DNA of 64,000 bases. Origin: Candidatus Rhodoferax bjergmarkensis (GTDB lineage: Bacteria > Pseudomonadota > Gammaproteobacteria > Burkholderiales > Burkholderiaceae_C). Location of the stretch: NCBI GenBank assembly GCA_016708345.1, contig JADJFX010000035.1, positions 248,001 to 312,000 on the forward strand, read 5' to 3'. A program made the position numbers and the translations under genes. Under the pieces are notes generated by a model, which worked only from the letters and a program-made list of their open reading frames with translations, was not told where the DNA came from and searched no databases. Each line of letters opens with the position of its first letter. Position 1 is the stretch's first letter. Shown piece by piece: positions 61,943-64,000 of the stretch.

Positions 61943-61967
61943 AAAAAAGGGGCCGAAGCCCCTTTTT
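61943..61967. terminator. Bidirectional intrinsic terminator after purL
   Basis: GGGGC-CGAA-GCCCC flanked by six A and five T residues, working on both strands. It lies 17 bp after the purL stop on the minus strand. Confidence 0.85.
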
Positions 61968-61983
61968 GCTTGCCCGGCACCTG

Positions 61984-62757
61984 TCATCCCACCCACTTGC
62001 GCGCGTTTTCCCACAATTGCAGCCATGGGCTGGCGGCGCCAGGGTCGCCATTGGTCCAGCTCATCTGGATGTTGCGGAACACCCGCTCGGGGTGCGGCAT
62101 CATGGCGGTGAAACGGCCGTCTGCGGTCGTCACGGCGGTTAAGCCGCCGGGGCTTCCGTTGGGGTTGAAGGGATACGCCTCGGTGGCCGCACCAAAGTTG
62201 TCGGTGAAACGCATGGCGGCAATGGCTTTTTCAGCGTTGCCCCGGTATTTGAAGTTGGCAAAGCCCTCGCCGTGCGCCACGGCAATCGGCAAGCGGCTGC
62301 CGGCCATGCCCTGGAAGAACAGGCTGGGGGATTCCAGCACTTCCACCATCGAGAAACGCGCCTCAAAGCGCTCGCTCTGGTTGGTGGTGAAGCGCGGCCA
62401 ACTCTCAGCACCAGGAATGATGTCGGCCAGCTCGGCAAACATCTGGCAGCCGTTGCACACGCCCAGGCCAAAGGTGTCACCACGTCCAAAAAAGGCTTTG
62501 AACTGCTCGGCCAGGCTTTGGTTGAAGGTGATGGAGCGCGCCCAGCCAATGCCCGCACCCAGCGTGTCGCCATAAGAAAAGCCGCCGCAAGCGACCACGC
62601 CTTTGAAGTCCGCCAGATTGGCGCGACCGGTTTGCAGGTCGGTCATGTGCACGTCAAACGCTTCAAAACCGGCCTGGGTGAAGGCGTAGGCCATCTCCAC
62701 ATGCGAGTTGACGCCCTGCTCGCGCAGCACGGCCACTTTGGGGCGGGACAGCATCAA
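61984..62757 (-). CDS. purL: Phosphoribosylformylglycinamidine synthase, glutaminase domain (3' part of split purL)
   Basis: This frame encodes the class I glutaminase domain of PurL: RPKVAVLREQGVNSHVEMAY, the Cys nucleophile in GVCNGCQMFAEL and the His in MMPHPERVFRN. In betaproteobacteria PurL is one polypeptide of about 1340 residues; here the reading frame is separated from the synthetase part by a -1 change plus the dispersed repeat. In the frame of this piece the repeat reads QVERAQAAINSIASPALM without a stop, so one added base upstream restores a full-length PurL. A TTG at 62757 and an ATG at 62754 could restart translation. Confidence 0.88.
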   Translation of the reverse strand: MMLSRPKVAVLREQGVNSHVEMAYAFTQAGFEAFDVHMTDLQTGRANLADFKGVVACGGFSYGDTLGAGIGWARSITFNQSLAEQFKAFFGRGDTFGLGVCNGCQMFAELADIIPGAESWPRFTTNQSERFEARFSMVEVLESPSLFFQGMAGSRLPIAVAHGEGFANFKYRGNAEKAIAAMRFTDNFGAATEAYPFNPNGSPGGLTAVTTADGRFTAMMPHPERVFRNIQMSWTNGDPGAASPWLQLWENARKWVG

Positions 62758-62765
62758 GGCCGGAC

Positions 62766-62810
62766 TTGCTATTGAATTAATAGCTGCTTGCGCACGTTCT
62801 ACCTGCGCAA
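62766..62810 (+). repeat. Dispersed palindromic repeat inside purL
   Basis: GCTATTGAATTAATAGC (left AT hairpin), then TGC, TTGCGCA-CGTTCTACC-TGCGCAA: the most complete left-sided copy. The GGTAGAA on the minus strand supplies the TAG that ends the upstream purL frame. Confidence 0.82.
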
Positions 62811-64000
62811 ACGGCTTTTTTGTACTAAATTGACATGCAAGCCGGGATCAAGCGGTGCACCGGCGGCGGCATGCTCGGCATCGGCACAGGCCGGGTTGTC
62901 GCGCTGGCGGCAAATCTTCCAGCTGGTGGCGTCCCAGACCTGGTGCAAATCGTGCAGCTTGGCGCTGAACACGGCCCTGGCATCACGCCAGACCTGAATT
63001 TCACCCACACCAACCTGGATGGCGGAATTTGCCGGGCGGGTTTTGCCAATCTCGTGGCTGTATTTGCCAAGGCCATGTTGGCGCAGGGTTTGCATCACAG
63101 CACTGCGTTCAAGCGTGCGCACCTGCAGCACCACGCCCAGCTCTTCGCTGAACAGGGCTTTGAGGGTGAGTTCCTCCCGGCGGGCACTGACCTGGCCTGC
63201 CCAGTTTTTGCTATCCCCCACGTCGGCACGGCTATCAGATATGCCGTCCCCCTCCAGCACCAGCAGATCAACATTGAGCGACACGCCCACGTGCCCGGCA
63301 AAGGCCATCTCTACAACCGTGGCAAACAGGCCGCCGTCGCTGCGGTCGTGGTAGGCCAAAATCTGGCCCTGCGCGCGCAAGGCGTTCACGGCATTGACCA
63401 AGTTCACCAGGTCTTGCGGGTGGTCCAGGTCCGGCACCTGGTCGCCCAGCTGGCCCAGGGTTTGCGACAAGATACTGCCGCCCATGCGGTTTTGGCCCCG
63501 GCCCAGGTCAACCAGCACCAGCGTGGTGTCATCAGAAGCATTGAGCTGTGGCGTCAGGGTGCCGCGCACGTCCGCCAAGGTGGCGAAGGCGGTGACGATC
63601 AGAGAGACGGGGGATGTGACCTTTTTAGCGCCCTCTTCATCCTTCCACTGCGTGCGCATGGAAAGCGAATCCTTGCCCACGGGAATGGAAATGCCCAGCG
63701 CCGGGCACAGCTCCAGCCCGACCGCCTTGACGGTGGCGTACAGCGCGGCGTCTTCGCCCGGCTCGCCGCAAGCGGCCATCCAGTTGGCGGAGAGCTTGAC
63801 ACGGGAGAGCTCGATCGGTGCGGCCAGCAAATTGGTGATGGCTTCCGCCACCGCCATGCGCCCGGACGCCGGGGCGTTGACGCTGGCCAGCGGCGTGCGC
63901 TCGCCCATGCTCATGGCCTCACCCGCGAAACCCTTGAAGTCAGCCAGCGTGACGGCGCAGTCTGCCACCGGCACCTGCCAGGGGCCAACCATCTGATCGC
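62799..64000 (-). CDS. purL: Phosphoribosylformylglycinamidine synthase, synthetase part (5' end outside window)
   Basis: This is the C-terminal half of the FGAM synthetase (ATP-dependent amidation of FGAR in purine synthesis), with RMAVAEAITNLLAAP, KLSANWMAACGEPGED and the AIR-synthase-like blocks GISIPVGKDSLSMRT and YHDRSDGGLFATVVEMAFAG. It continues past the window end. The last residues (VNLVQKSRLRR then TAG) run out of frame: adding one T to AATTT before AGTACA would give HVNFSTKKPFAQVERAQAAI and join the glutaminase frame. So the break is a single-base deletion next to the repeat. Confidence 0.88.
   Translation of the reverse strand, partial: DQMVGPWQVPVADCAVTLADFKGFAGEAMSMGERTPLASVNAPASGRMAVAEAITNLLAAPIELSRVKLSANWMAACGEPGEDAALYATVKAVGLELCPALGISIPVGKDSLSMRTQWKDEEGAKKVTSPVSLIVTAFATLADVRGTLTPQLNASDDTTLVLVDLGRGQNRMGGSILSQTLGQLGDQVPDLDHPQDLVNLVNAVNALRAQGQILAYHDRSDGGLFATVVEMAFAGHVGVSLNVDLLVLEGDGISDSRADVGDSKNWAGQVSARREELTLKALFSEELGVVLQVRTLERSAVMQTLRQHGLGKYSHEIGKTRPANSAIQVGVGEIQVWRDARAVFSAKLHDLHQVWDATSWKICRQRDNPACADAEHAAAGAPLDPGLHVNLVQKSRLRR

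Noticed and set aside
1..64000. CRISPR array, integrase, transposase or prophage genes
   Set aside because: No regular direct repeats with spacers and no recognisable recombinase or phage protein were seen on either strand.

Overview
The window looks like chromosome of a betaproteobacterium of the family Comamonadaceae, most like Rhodoferax or its relatives. This is inferred from gene order and protein style plus a dispersed palindromic repeat I associate with that family; no database search was possible. Nearly all genes lie on the minus strand. No rRNA, tRNA, CRISPR array or insertion sequence was found.

Layout by region. (1) 1-7843 is the conserved essential cluster rpsB-tsf-pyrH-frr-uppS-cdsA-dxr-rseP-bamA, read leftwards, with a terminator-like hairpin between rpsB and tsf. 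(2) 8159-14698 holds a glycerol/sugar-type periplasmic binding protein with no transporter, a membrane sensor histidine kinase and comEC, apparently one transcription unit. (3) 14804-20013 is a periplasmic nitrate reductase operon napD-A-G-H-B without napC, with a large imperfect palindrome between napA and napG and an FNR-like site in front. (4) 20122-27902 has a patatin-like lipase, an HDOD protein, tex and a large membrane GGDEF/EAL protein. (5) 27906-34365 carries lipid and redox enzymes: two SDRs, a GST, an acyl-CoA dehydrogenase and a saccharopine-dehydrogenase-like reductase. (6) 34366-44290 is the most accessory part: a duplicated 0.3-kb segment with a gene remnant, a dienelactone hydrolase, YidB, a MAPEG protein, a phytase/esterase-like lipoprotein, a one-chain AbrB + RelE-like fusion with its own operator, and a DUF6502-DUF5666-DUF5666 unit running from a perfect 23-bp palindrome to a strong terminator. 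(7) 44291-56816 has an LhgO-like FAD oxidase, a coupled SDR / FAD monooxygenase (frameshifted) / phosphoesterase / PAS-GGDEF-EAL operon, a second PAS-GGDEF-EAL gene and a lone cytochrome c-d1 protein. (8) 56884-64000 has a FimV-C-terminus-like membrane protein, a divergent class A penicillin-binding protein, and purL broken into two frames.

The most striking observation is a dispersed palindromic repeat (core TTGCGCA-loop-TGCGCAA with an AT-rich GCTAT/ATAGC hairpin on one side). At least four copies are intergenic, and at least eight lie inside open protein genes, where they encode recurrent peptides (AQAAI-type or DATK-IA-CAG-type). One copy sits at the domain boundary of PurL, next to the frameshift. 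Three long, unrelated imperfect palindromes of about 95-165 bp, the DUF6502/DUF5666 unit and the AbrB-RelE fusion are the other leads. Both frameshifts (purL, FAD monooxygenase) fall in short homopolymer runs, so sequencing or assembly error must be excluded first.
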